Origin: Rhodanobacteraceae bacterium UBA703
GTDB lineage: Bacteria; Pseudomonadota; Gammaproteobacteria; Xanthomonadales; Rhodanobacteraceae
Direction of reading: 5' to 3'
DNA: 10,273 bases
Assembly (NCBI GenBank): GCA_002297645.1
Contig: DBMH01000208.1
Location: 38,185 to 48,457, forward strand
The translations under genes were made by a program, and so were the position numbers. The notes beneath the pieces are model-generated. The model was not told where the DNA came from and ran no database searches. It worked only from the letters and a program-made list of their open reading frames with translations. This document shows positions 1-8,048 of this stretch, in pieces. The stretch's first letter is position 1; each line of letters begins with the position of its first letter.

Positions 1-962
1 ACCGCGCGGTTCAGTCCGGTCGCCACGACGGTCACGCGCACCTCGTCCTTGAGCTCCGGATCGAGCGCCGTACCGACCACGACGGTGGCGTCTTCGCTGG
101 CGAACTCGTGGATGACCTGGCCGATGTCGTCGAATTCGCGCATCGTGAGGTTCGAGCCGGCCGTGACGTTGACCAGGATGCCGCAGGCGCCGGCGAGATT
201 GACGTCGTCGAGCAGCGGATTGTTGATCGCCGCCTCGGCCGCCGCGATGGCGCGATCGTCGCCCTTGGCCGTGCCCGACCCCATCATCGCCATGCCCATC
301 TCCGACATGACCGTGCGCACGTCGGCGAAGTCGACGTTGATCAGGCCCGGGCGCGTGATCAGGTCGGCGATGCCCTGCACCGCGCCGAGCAGCACGTCGT
401 TGGCCTGCTTGAATGCGCTCAGCAGCGTCACGTCGCGGCCGAGCACGGTCAGCAGCTTCTCGTTCGGCACCGTGATCAGAGAATCGCAGTACTGGCCGAG
501 GTCCTCGATGCCCTTCAGCGCCACCTGCATGCGCCGGCGTCCCTCGAACGGGAACGGCTTGGTCACCACGGCGACGGTCAGGATGCCCATTTCCTTGGCG
601 AGCTGCGCCACCACGGGCGCCGCGCCCGTACCGGTGCCGCCGCCCATGCCGGCGGTGATGAACGCCATGTCGGCACCCTGCAGCAGCTCGACGATGCGCT
701 CGCGATCCTCCAGCGCGGCCTGACGGCCGACCTCCGGGTTCGCGCCCGCGCCGAGCCCCTTGGTCACGTTGCTGCCGAGCTGCAGCGTGAACTTCGCGCC
801 GCTCGACTTCAACGCCTGGGAGTCGGTATTGGCGCAGACGAAATCCACGCCGTCCACGCCGGCCTGCACCATGTGGCTGACCGCGTTGCCGCCGCCGCCG
901 CCGACGCCGACGACCTTGATGACCGCATTCGGTGCCAGTTTCTCAACGAATTCGAAAGCCAT
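1..962 (-). CDS. ftsZ: Cell division protein FtsZ (3' end beyond window)
   Basis: Tubulin-like GTPase that polymerises under the membrane at midcell into the Z ring and recruits the divisome. The frame is open from the ATG at 962 to the left edge and gives 320 complete residues beginning MAFEFVEKLAPNAVIKVVGVGGGGGNA when the start is read in two pieces (MAFEFVEKLA, PNAVIKVVGV...). The tubulin signature GGGTGTG is at residues 107-113. The T7 synergy loop NVDFAD is at 209-214, with the two aspartates (D211, D214) that complete the GTPase site of the next subunit. Typical gammaproteobacterial FtsZ is about 385-410 residues, so roughly 70-90 C-terminal residues are off the window, including the flexible linker and the FtsA/ZipA-binding tail. 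The ATG at 962 is chosen because GGAGG lies 8 nt upstream and the protein starts as family members do. It is the last gene seen in the cluster and is separated from ftsA by 286 bp. Confidence 0.98.
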   Translation of the reverse strand, partial: MAFEFVEKLAPNAVIKVVGVGGGGGNAVSHMVQAGVDGVDFVCANTDSQALKSSGAKFTLQLGSNVTKGLGAGANPEVGRQAALEDRERIVELLQGADMAFITAGMGGGTGTGAAPVVAQLAKEMGILTVAVVTKPFPFEGRRRMQVALKGIEDLGQYCDSLITVPNEKLLTVLGRDVTLLSAFKQANDVLLGAVQGIADLITRPGLINVDFADVRTVMSEMGMAMMGSGTAKGDDRAIAAAEAAINNPLLDDVNLAGACGILVNVTAGSNLTMREFDDIGQVIHEFASEDATVVVGTALDPELKDEVRVTVVATGLNRA

Positions 963-970
963 TTTCCCAT

Positions 971-975
971 CCTCC
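971..975 (-). promoter_or_regulatory. Ribosome binding site of ftsZ
   Basis: The minus strand reads GCGGAGGATGGGAAAATGGCT, written here in two parts: GCGGAGG and ATGGGAAAATGGCT. GGAGG lies 8 nt before the ftsZ ATG at 962. A second ATG directly abutting GGAGG (at 970) is out of frame and too close to be used, so this site fixes the ftsZ start. It is one of the strongest Shine-Dalgarno matches in the window, which fits the high FtsZ level cells need (inference). Confidence 0.8.
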
Positions 976-1045
976 GCAAGTAAGTACCGCCTAGAGTTCT
1001 TTTCTTTCCCGGAGCCGTGGCCGTCCAAGGCCCGTTCCGTCCGAC

Positions 1046-1063
1046 GCCGGCTGGCGTGCCGGC
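1046..1063. repeat. GCCGGC inverted repeat in the ftsZ leader
   Basis: Two copies of the self-complementary hexamer GCCGGC (1046-1051 and 1058-1063) are separated by 6 nt and can pair as a stem. In such GC-rich DNA a 6-bp repeat may be coincidental. It is recorded because it sits in the only non-coding gap. Confidence 0.3.
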
Positions 1064-1069
1064 ATCCCC

Positions 1070-1086
1070 GCGACCGTTTCGGTCGC
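1070..1086. repeat. Short inverted repeat in the ftsZ leader
   Basis: GCGACCG (1070-1076), TTT loop, CGGTCGC (1080-1086): a perfect 7-bp stem in the ftsZ upstream region. It is GC-rich enough to fold in RNA. No T-tract follows, and its function is unknown. Confidence 0.45.
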
Positions 1087-1127
1087 CTCGCGGCACGTCC
1101 TGCGCCGCCGTACTGCCCGGTACCGTT

Positions 1128-1240
1128 CCTTCTCCCGCCAGCGGGAGAAGGTGGCCCGAAGGGCCGGATGAGGGAGAACCGGAGTGAAGCGCCCGACTCC
1201 GAACTCCCTCAGCCCCCCTCTCCCGCGAGCGGGAGAGGGG
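1128..1240. repeat. Compound palindromic (REP/BIME-like) element
   Basis: Two strong palindromes of related sequence bound a region of about 113 bp. The left one has arms CCTTCTCCCGC (1128-1138) and GCGGGAGAAGG (1141-1151) around CA. The right one has arms CCCCTCTCCCGC (1215-1226) and GCGGGAGAGGGG (1229-1240) around GA. Between them are GGCCC-GAA-GGGCC (1153-1165), an outer pair TGAGGGAG (1169-1176) / CTCCCTCA (1204-1211) and an inner pair CGGAGT (1180-1185) / ACTCCG (1196-1201), so the middle can fold as a further stem. Paired, related hairpins in an intergenic gap are the hallmark of REP/BIME repeats. That it is a genome-wide family is inferred, because only one copy is visible. The right hairpin begins 8 nt after the ftsA stop codon. 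No T-tract follows either hairpin in either direction, so it is not a classical intrinsic terminator. Confidence 0.75.
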
Positions 1241-1248
1241 AGAACCTC

Positions 1249-2484
1249 TCAAAACTCGCCCTTGAACCAGTTCGATACGCGATTCCACAGGCCCCCGACC
1301 GCCGAGACGCCCGACGGCACGCTGCGCGCAGCCCCCTCGCGGCGGCTGCCATAAATAAGGAGTCCGACGCCGGTCGACTGCATCGGGCTGGCGACGACGT
1401 CGGCGAGGCCGGTGACGTGCTGGGGCGTACCGAGACGCACCGGCATGTGGAACAGCTCCTCGGCGAGATCGAGCGCCCCTTCCATGCGCGCGGCGCCACC
1501 GGTCAGCACGATGCCGGCACGCACCAGTTCCTCCCGGCCGCTGCGGCGCAGATCGGCCTGCACCATCTCGAAGATCTCCTCGTAGCGCGGCTGCACCGCC
1601 TCGGCGAGGTTCTGCCGCGCCAGCCGGCGCGGCGGCCGATCGCCGACGCTCGGCACCTGGATCGTTTCCTCCGCATGCGCCAGTTGCGCCAATGCGCACG
1701 CGTAGCGCACCTTCAATTCCTCCGCATGCGCGGTCGGGGTGCGCATCAGGTGGGCGATGTCGGAGGTCACCTGATCGCCGCCGATCGCCAGCGAGGTCGT
1801 GTGGCGCAGAGCGCCACCGGTGTAGATCGCGATGTCCGTGGTGCCGGCACCGATGTCGACCAGGCACACGCCGAGCTCGCGCTCGTCGTCGGTCAGCACG
1901 GCGCGCGCCGAAGCGACCGCTGCCGGCAGCAGTTCGTCGACCTGCAGGCCGCAGCGGTTGATGCACTTGGTGATGTTCTGGATCGCGCTGGCCGCGCCGG
2001 TGACGAGGTGCACGTTGGCTTCGAGGCGCACGCCCGACATCCCGACCGGATGGCGGATACCCTCCTGGCCGTCGATCAGGTATTCCTGGGGTTCGCGGTA
2101 CAGCACGCTGCGGTCGGCCGGAATCGCGATCGCGCAGGCCGAGTTCAGCACCGCGTCGAGGTCGCCGCCGCTGACCTCGCGATCACGGATCGGCGCGGTG
2201 CCGTGCGAGTTCTCGTCCTTGATGTGGCTGCCGGCGATCGAGGCGTAGACCGAGCGGATCTGGCAGCCCGCCATCAGTTCGGCTTCCTCGATCGCGCGCT
2301 GGATCGAATGCACGGTCGAGTCGATGTCGACCACGACGCCCCGCTTGAGGCCGTGCGCCGGATGGGAACCGATGCCGATGATCTCGACCGGTTCGCCCGG
2401 CGTGTGCTCGCCGACGACCGAGACGATCTTCGAGGTGCCGACGTCGAGCCCGACGATGAGGTTCTTTTCGGTCTTGCGGTTCAT
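1249..2484 (-). CDS. ftsA: Cell division protein FtsA
   Basis: Actin-like ATPase that tethers FtsZ filaments to the inner membrane and helps recruit later divisome proteins. The 411 residues are close to the family's usual 410-420. The actin-fold motifs are in order: phosphate-1 loop GLDVGTSKI (12-20), the FtsA-specific 1C subdomain (about 85-165), phosphate-2 VDIGAGTTDIAIY (209-221) and the adenosine motif VLTGGAARMEG (326-336). The C-terminal amphipathic membrane-targeting helix LWNRVSNWFKGEF is at 399-411. The ATG at 2484 overlaps the ftsQ stop by ATGA and gives the expected N-terminus MNRKTEKNLIVGLDVG. No purine-rich ribosome binding site precedes it: the upstream 20 nt are pyrimidine-rich heptamer repeat, so translation probably depends on coupling to ftsQ. 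The gene ends in TGA, with a strong hairpin starting 8 nt downstream. Confidence 0.98.
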   Translation of the reverse strand: MNRKTEKNLIVGLDVGTSKIVSVVGEHTPGEPVEIIGIGSHPAHGLKRGVVVDIDSTVHSIQRAIEEAELMAGCQIRSVYASIAGSHIKDENSHGTAPIRDREVSGGDLDAVLNSACAIAIPADRSVLYREPQEYLIDGQEGIRHPVGMSGVRLEANVHLVTGAASAIQNITKCINRCGLQVDELLPAAVASARAVLTDDERELGVCLVDIGAGTTDIAIYTGGALRHTTSLAIGGDQVTSDIAHLMRTPTAHAEELKVRYACALAQLAHAEETIQVPSVGDRPPRRLARQNLAEAVQPRYEEIFEMVQADLRRSGREELVRAGIVLTGGAARMEGALDLAEELFHMPVRLGTPQHVTGLADVVASPMQSTGVGLLIYGSRREGAARSVPSGVSAVGGLWNRVSNWFKGEF

Positions 2485-3329
2485 GGGGGAGCCGGGATTC
2501 GGAATTCAGGGTTCGAGAATCGGGATGGCCGGGATTCGGGGTGCGCCGCCAAGGCGTCGAGGCCGGGGGCCGCGCCGCCGCCGGCCGGCGGCGGCTCCTT
2601 GCGGAGGTCCTGCCCGGCCGCTCCCCCGGCAGCGTTCTCCGGCGTCCAGCGCACCACGAAACCGTTCTCGTAGCGCAGGTCGATGTAGTTCGGCGGCGTC
2701 GGTTTCGAACCGGCCAGGCGCGGCCACACGTCGAGGAAGCGCTGCACGCGGCGATGGGTGTCGTCGCGGCCGATCTCGACCACCGCGCCGGACGCGAGTT
2801 CGAGCTTCCACCCGCCTCGTGGCGACAGGACCACGCCGGCGATGGCAAGGCCGCTGCCGGAAAATTCCTTGAGGCTGTCGGCGTAGAACTGCAGGACGTC
2901 GGCGACGCGCTCGTCCGGCCCGGACAGGCGGGGCAGCCCCTGCACGCCCTCGGCGCCTGCGACCGAGAAGATCTTTCCGTTGCGGCTGATCAGGCGCTCG
3001 GTCCCCCAGTGCGCATACGGCTGCTGCTCGTAGACGACGAGGTCGACCACGTCAGGCCATTGCTTGCGCGCCTCGACGCGCTCGACCCACGGCAGCCGCG
3101 CCACCGCGGCGCGGATCTGGTCGAGATCGATCGCGAAGAAGCCCTTGCCGAGCAGAGGCTGCGTCGCGGCACGGATCTGCTCGGCGCTGACGTGATTGAA
3201 CTCGGCGCGCACCGTGAGGCGATCGACCGGCCAGCGCTCGCTCGCGAACCAGCCGTTCAGCACGCCGACGATCGGCAATGCGACCAGCGTCAAGGCGATG
3301 CCCCAGGCGAGCAGCTTGGCGACGTTCAC
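2481..3329 (-). CDS. ftsQ: Cell division protein FtsQ
   Basis: Bitopic inner-membrane scaffold that binds FtsB-FtsL and links the early and late divisome. From the GTG at 3329 it is 282 residues. It has a short cytoplasmic N-terminus, one transmembrane segment (about 6-24, LLAWGIALTLVALPIVGVL) and a periplasmic POTRA domain (about 33-103, with LPWVERVEARKQWPDVVDL). The beta domain ends in YIDLRYENGFVVRW (about 215-228). From residue 232 to the end runs an atypical 51-residue low-complexity Pro/Gly/Ala tail that ends in heptamer-repeat-encoded sequence. The GTG is preferred over an ATG at 3377 because it forms a GTGA overlap with the ddl stop, has GAGGAG 8 nt upstream, and the extra 16 residues of the longer form lie inside ddl. 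The 3' end overlaps ftsA by ATGA. Confidence 0.95.
   Translation of the reverse strand: MNVAKLLAWGIALTLVALPIVGVLNGWFASERWPVDRLTVRAEFNHVSAEQIRAATQPLLGKGFFAIDLDQIRAAVARLPWVERVEARKQWPDVVDLVVYEQQPYAHWGTERLISRNGKIFSVAGAEGVQGLPRLSGPDERVADVLQFYADSLKEFSGSGLAIAGVVLSPRGGWKLELASGAVVEIGRDDTHRRVQRFLDVWPRLAGSKPTPPNYIDLRYENGFVVRWTPENAAGGAAGQDLRKEPPPAGGGAAPGLDALAAHPESRPSRFSNPEFRIPAPP
2496..2539. repeat. Degenerate 7-nt tandem repeat inside the ftsQ 3' end
   Basis: On the plus strand, five units run in strict 7-nt phase: GATTCGG (2496), AATTCAG (2503), GGTTCGA (2510), GAATCGG (2517) and GATGGCC (2524). After a 2-nt shift comes another GATTCGG (2533-2539). The array lies in FtsQ codons 264-278 and directly upstream of the ftsA start. 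Because 7 is not a multiple of 3, successive units are read in different frames, giving the HPESRPSRFSNPEFR-type tail. A related array is in the ddl 5' end. Confidence 0.7.
2574..2595. repeat. Perfect 22-bp palindrome in the FtsQ tail
   Basis: Arms GCCGCCGCCGG (2574-2584) and CCGGCGGCGGC (2585-2595) are perfectly complementary with no spacer. It encodes the PPPAGGG stretch of the FtsQ tail (residues 246-252). In RNA it could form a very stable hairpin about 90 nt before the ftsA start. It may be only a by-product of alternating Pro and Gly codons in GC-rich DNA. Confidence 0.6.
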
Positions 3330-4287
3330 GTCACGCGCTCCTCGCGATCGAGGCTCGTCTCGAGCACGCGCCAGCACAGGGTCTCGAAGTCCATGCCGAT
3401 CTGGCGCGCGGCCTTCGGCACCAGCGAGTGGCTGGTCATGCCGGGCGCGGTGTTCGCCTCCAGCAGGAAATTGCGGCCGTCGCGGTCACGCATGACGTCC
3501 ACCCGCCCCCAACCCGAGCAGTCGAGGGCGACGAACGCGGCCAGCGCGAGCGCCCGCATCTCCTCCTCGGCCGCCCCGTCGAGCCCGGGACAGATGTATT
3601 GCGTGTCCTCGGCGACGTATTTGGCGTTGTAGTCGTAGTACTCGCCCTTCGGCACGATGCGGATCGTCGGCAGGGCCGCGCCGTCGAGGATGCCGACGGT
3701 GTACTCGCCGCCCTCGATCAGCGTTTCCATCAGCAGGTCGCCGTGGTAGCGGCTCGCCAGCGCGACGGCGGCGGAAAGATCCTCCGGCTCGAACACGCGC
3801 GTGATGCCGACGCTGGAACCTTCCAGAGCGGGTTTCACGATCAGCGGGTAGCCGATCTCGTGCGCGGCCGATGCGACGTCGGCCCCTCGCGGGAGCGCCA
3901 GGAAGCGTGGCGTCGGCAGGCCGAGCGACTGCCACACGAGCTTGGCGCGCACCTTGTCCATCGCCAGCGCGGAGCCGAGCACGCCCGAACCCGTGTACGG
4001 CACGCGCAGCGACTCCAGCGCACCCTGCAGCTCGCCGTTCTCGCCGGCGCCGCCGTGCAGGATGTTGAACACGCGGGCGTAGTGGCCGGCGCGCAAGGCG
4101 TCGAGCAGTGCCGGTATGCCGTCGACGGCGTGCGCGTCGACGCCCTTCGCCCGCAACGCTTCGAGCACGTTGCGACCGGAGTTCAGCGAGACCTCGCGCT
4201 CGGCCGACCGACCGCCCATGACGACCGCGACGCGACCGAAGGCTCCGGGATTCGTGATTCGGGACGGGTGATTCGTGAAAGCCGGCA

Positions 4288-4291
<4 letters not shown>
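3326..4291 (-). CDS. ddl: D-alanine--D-alanine ligase
   Basis: Cytoplasmic ATP-grasp enzyme that joins two D-alanines into the dipeptide used by MurF; in this position it corresponds to DdlB of E. coli. The 321 residues show the N-domain motif GGRSAEREVSLNSG (26-39, catalytic E31) and HGGAGENGELQG (79-90). They also show the ATP-grasp/serine loop EGSSVG (157-162), the omega loop YYDYNAKY (218-225), and the Mg-ATP residues in GWGRVDVM (R263, D265) and LLEANTAPGMTSHS (E278, N280). The first ATG (4291) overlaps the murC stop as ATGA; a second ATG follows at once (4288) at a better distance (7 versus 4 nt) from AAAGGGG at 4296-4302, so either may be used. The N-terminus is about 14-16 residues longer than in E. 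coli DdlB, and residues 6-15 are encoded by 7-nt repeats. Confidence 0.97.
3338..3343 (-). promoter_or_regulatory. Ribosome binding site fixing the ftsQ GTG start
   Basis: The minus strand carries GAGGAG followed by 8 nt and the GTG at 3329. The site lies inside the last codons of ddl, and the ddl stop TGA overlaps the GTG. This supports the GTG start over the in-frame ATG at 3377. Confidence 0.75.
4249..4276. repeat. 7-nt tandem repeat inside the ddl 5' end
   Basis: Four units in exact 7-nt phase on the plus strand: GATTCGT (4249), GATTCGG (4256), GACGGGT (4263, degenerate) and GATTCGT (4270). They encode Ddl residues 6-15, just after the start codon. The unit is the same as that of the array in the ftsQ 3' end, about 1.7 kb away, so the two arrays probably belong to one repeat family. 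Confidence 0.7.
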
Positions 4292-5738
<1,447 letters not shown>

Positions 5739-5742
<4 letters not shown>

Positions 5743-6824
5743 GCGGCGACCTCCAGGCAGACGTCGGCGATGCGATGCGTCGCTTCCGGCCGTGCGAGCG
5801 TGCGGGCGGCGTCGGCCATCCGGACCAGTCGCGAACGATCGCCCATGGCGCCGAGCGCGGTACCGAGGCGCTCCACGAAATCCGCGCCTTCGGGCACCAG
5901 CACGCCACCGCCGGCGTCGACCATGGCCCGCGCGTTCTTCGTCTGGTGGTCGTCGACCGCGTGCGGATAGGGCACGAGGATCGAAGGCACGCCGGCCGCG
6001 GCGAGTTCCGCCAGGGTCAGCGCGCCGGCACGGCAGATCACGAGGTCCGCGTCCGCGTAGGCAGCCGCCATGTCCCCGATGAACGGCAGGACCTCGGCAT
6101 CGATGCCGGCAGCGCGGTAGGCGGCCTGTGCCGCGTCGACGCGCTTCGCGCCGCACTGGTGGCGCACCTGCACCGGCAGGCTCGCGCCGAGGCCGCGCAG
6201 CATCTCGGGAACCGCCTCGTTGAGGCTCCGCGCCCCCTGGCTGCCGCCGAGCACCAGCAGGCGCAGCGCACCGGTACGCCCGGCATAGCGGGCGGACGGC
6301 GGCGGCAGCGCCGCGATCGCGGCACGTACCGGATTGCCCACCCACTCGGCCCCCGGGAAGGCATCGGCGAAGCCGACGAGCACGCGGCGCGCGAAGCGTG
6401 CCAGCAATCGGTTGGTCAGGCCCGGAACGCGGTTCTGCTCGTGCACGACCAGCGGTATGCGCGCCAGCCGCGCGGCGATGCCGCCGGGCGCCGCGACGTA
6501 GCCGCCCATCGACAGCACGCTGCGAGGCGCGTGGCGCCTCAGCACGGCACGCGCCGCACGGACCGCGCGGAACAGGCGCAGCGGCGTACGCAGCGCCGTC
6601 GCCAGTCCCTTGCCGCGCAGGCCGCCGATGCTGAGCGTTTCGAGCGCGATGTCGTGCTGCGGTACCAGGGTCGTCTCCAGGCCGCCGTCCGCGCCGAGCC
6701 ACAGAACGGGCACATCGCGCGCACCGAGTTCGGCCGCGACCGCGAGTCCCGGGAAGATGTGGCCGCCGGTACCGCCGGCCATGATCAGGACCGGACGCTC
6801 CGTGTGGGCGAGAGGAGCCGTCAT
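5739..6824 (-). CDS. murG: Lipid II synthase MurG (UDP-GlcNAc transferase)
   Basis: Peripheral inner-membrane GT-B glycosyltransferase that transfers GlcNAc from UDP-GlcNAc to lipid I, giving lipid II. The 361 residues are of normal length. The N-domain has the G-loop GGTGGHIFPG (17-26), GGYVAAPGG (107-115) and HEQNRVPGLTNR (128-139). The C-domain has GNPVR (163-167), GGSQGARSLN (193-202), CRAGALTLAE (264-273) and the UDP-GlcNAc-binding PYPHAVDDHQTKNA (285-298). The start ATG at 6824 is supported by GGGAGG 6 nt upstream (6831-6836) and by the ATGA overlap with the ftsW stop. The frame continues upstream into ftsW as a shadow only. It is directly followed by murC with a 4-bp overlap. Confidence 0.98.
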
Positions 6825-8047
6825 CGAGCACCTCCCGTCAGCGTGCGCACGTCGACGAGCTGGCGCTCGGCGATCGCCTGCATCATCGCGTTCTCGGCGC
6901 GGCTGACTTCGTAGCTCACGCGGATCAGCAGGCCGATCATCGCGCAGGTCATCATCACGCTCGAACCGCCCGAGCTGATCAGGGGCAGGGTCAGGCCCTT
7001 GGTCGGCAGTACGCCGAGGTTCACGCCGATCGACACCAGGGCCTGCAGCGCGATCATCAGCGAGAGTCCGAATGCGACGTAGCCGGCGAAGCGCATGTTG
7101 CGTTCGATCGCATTGAGGCCGATGGCGAAGCCGCGCCCGACCAGCCACGCGAACAGGCCGAGCACGAGCACGATGCCGGCGAAGCCGAGCTCCTCGGCGA
7201 TGACCGCAAGGATGAAGTCGGTGTGCGCCTCGGGCAGGTAGAACAGCTTCTGCACCGACCCGCCGAGGCCCACGCCGAGCCACTCGCCGCGACCGATCGC
7301 AATGAGCGCCTGGGTCAACTGGAAGCCGTCCTTGAACGGATCGGCCCAGGGATCGAGGAACGAGGTCAGGCGCTTGACGCGATAGTCCTGGCTCAGCGCG
7401 ACCCAGGCCAGTGCCGGCACCGCCGCCATGCCGAGCACGGCGAGATAGCGCATCTGCGCCCCGCCGAGCCAGATCATGCCGAGCGTGACGGCCATCAGCA
7501 GCGTGGCCGAGCCGAAGTCCGGCTGCGCCAGCAGCAGGACCACGAGAAGCCCGGCGATGGCCAGCGGCTTGATCACGCCCAGGAAGCTCGACTGCAGGTT
7601 GTCGCGATGGCGCACCAGGTAGCTCGCCATGTAGACGACGAGGAAGATCTTCACGGCCTCCACCGACTGGAAGCCGAGGATGCCGAGACGCACCCAGCGC
7701 CGCGCACCGTTGATGCGCACGCCGATGATCGGCACGAACACCAGCAGCAGCAGCGCGATGCCGACCAGCAGCAGCTTGCCGGCATGGCGTTCGAGCCAAT
7801 CCAGCTCGGTCCGCATGGCGACGACGCAGGCCGCCAGGCCGAGCGCGAGGAACACGAGGTGGCGCGTCAGGTAGTAGAACGGACCGACGTGCTGGCCGTC
7901 GGCGATCGCGATCGAGCTCGACGCGACCATCACCACTCCGAGACTCGCCAGCGCGACGGCCGCGAGCACGAGGCCGAGGTCGTACTGTCCCCTCGCCTCG
8001 CTGCGGCGGGTCGCCTGGGTCTCCGCGTTGTAGTTGAAGAGCAGCAT
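6821..8047 (-). CDS. ftsW: Septal peptidoglycan glycosyltransferase FtsW (SEDS)
   Basis: Polytopic SEDS-family protein that, with the class B penicillin-binding protein FtsI, polymerises lipid II into septal glycan strands. Older literature called it a flippase. It has 408 residues with about ten hydrophobic segments, the first near 24-45. Family motifs are VMVASSSIAIAD (39-50), QPDFGSA (175-181) and LPEAHTDFILAVIAEELG (271-288); the last contains the catalytic aspartate (D277, matching E. coli D297). LPTKGLTLPLISSGGSS is at 347-363. The ATG at 8047 comes one base after the mraY stop (TGA-G-ATG). The ribosome binding site is weak (AAGG, 9 nt spacer), so coupling to mraY is likely. FtsW rather than RodA is called from the dcw context. 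The gene normally found just before it, murD, is missing. Confidence 0.97.
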   Translation of the reverse strand: MLLFNYNAETQATRRSEARGQYDLGLVLAAVALASLGVVMVASSSIAIADGQHVGPFYYLTRHLVFLALGLAACVVAMRTELDWLERHAGKLLLVGIALLLLVFVPIIGVRINGARRWVRLGILGFQSVEAVKIFLVVYMASYLVRHRDNLQSSFLGVIKPLAIAGLLVVLLLAQPDFGSATLLMAVTLGMIWLGGAQMRYLAVLGMAAVPALAWVALSQDYRVKRLTSFLDPWADPFKDGFQLTQALIAIGRGEWLGVGLGGSVQKLFYLPEAHTDFILAVIAEELGFAGIVLVLGLFAWLVGRGFAIGLNAIERNMRFAGYVAFGLSLMIALQALVSIGVNLGVLPTKGLTLPLISSGGSSVMMTCAMIGLLIRVSYEVSRAENAMMQAIAERQLVDVRTLTGGAR

Positions 8048-8048
8048 C

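Larger units (their letters stand above)
963..1248. other. ftsA-ftsZ intergenic region
   Basis: This is the only non-coding gap of the window (286 bp); all other junctions overlap or leave one base. From the ftsA side it contains a compound palindromic element (1128-1240), a GCGACCG/CGGTCGC hairpin (1070-1086), a GCCGGC inverted repeat (1046-1063) and then a purine-rich leader (GGGAAAGAAAAGAA) before the ftsZ ribosome binding site. I looked for a sigma-70 promoter for ftsZ and found only weak hexamers (TTGGAC near 1025-1030 on the minus strand without a good -10 partner). The gap may act as an RNA-processing or stability spacer that lets ftsZ be expressed apart from ftsA; this is inference. 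Confidence 0.8.

Noticed and set aside
963..1060. Sigma-70 promoter for ftsZ in the gap
   Set aside because: TTGGAC on the minus strand resembles a -35, but no acceptable -10 lies 16-18 nt downstream; TACTTA matches the consensus poorly.
1215..1240. Intrinsic terminator after ftsA
   Set aside because: The hairpin is strong, but no T-tract follows it in either direction. A repeat-type palindrome fits better.
1340..1385. AT-rich TTATTTATGG on the minus strand near the ftsA 3' end as an internal ftsZ promoter
   Set aside because: It encodes conserved FtsA residues (LLIYGS), the -10 match is weak and no -35 partner was found.
2496..2539. The heptamer arrays as CRISPR or transcription-factor iterons
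   Set aside because: Units are 7 nt, degenerate and contiguous without spacers, which excludes CRISPR. There is no origin or regulator context for iterons.
760..2673. Long plus-strand open frame (637 codons) opposite ftsZ, ftsA and ftsQ
   Set aside because: It is antisense to three clearly conserved genes, has Arg/Ala/His-rich low-complexity composition, no recognisable domain, and is expected by chance in very GC-rich DNA.
5743..6831. Upstream extension of the murC frame through murG
   Set aside because: The extension has no Mur ligase similarity. The ATG at 5742 has a GGAGGT site at correct spacing and an ATGA overlap with murG.
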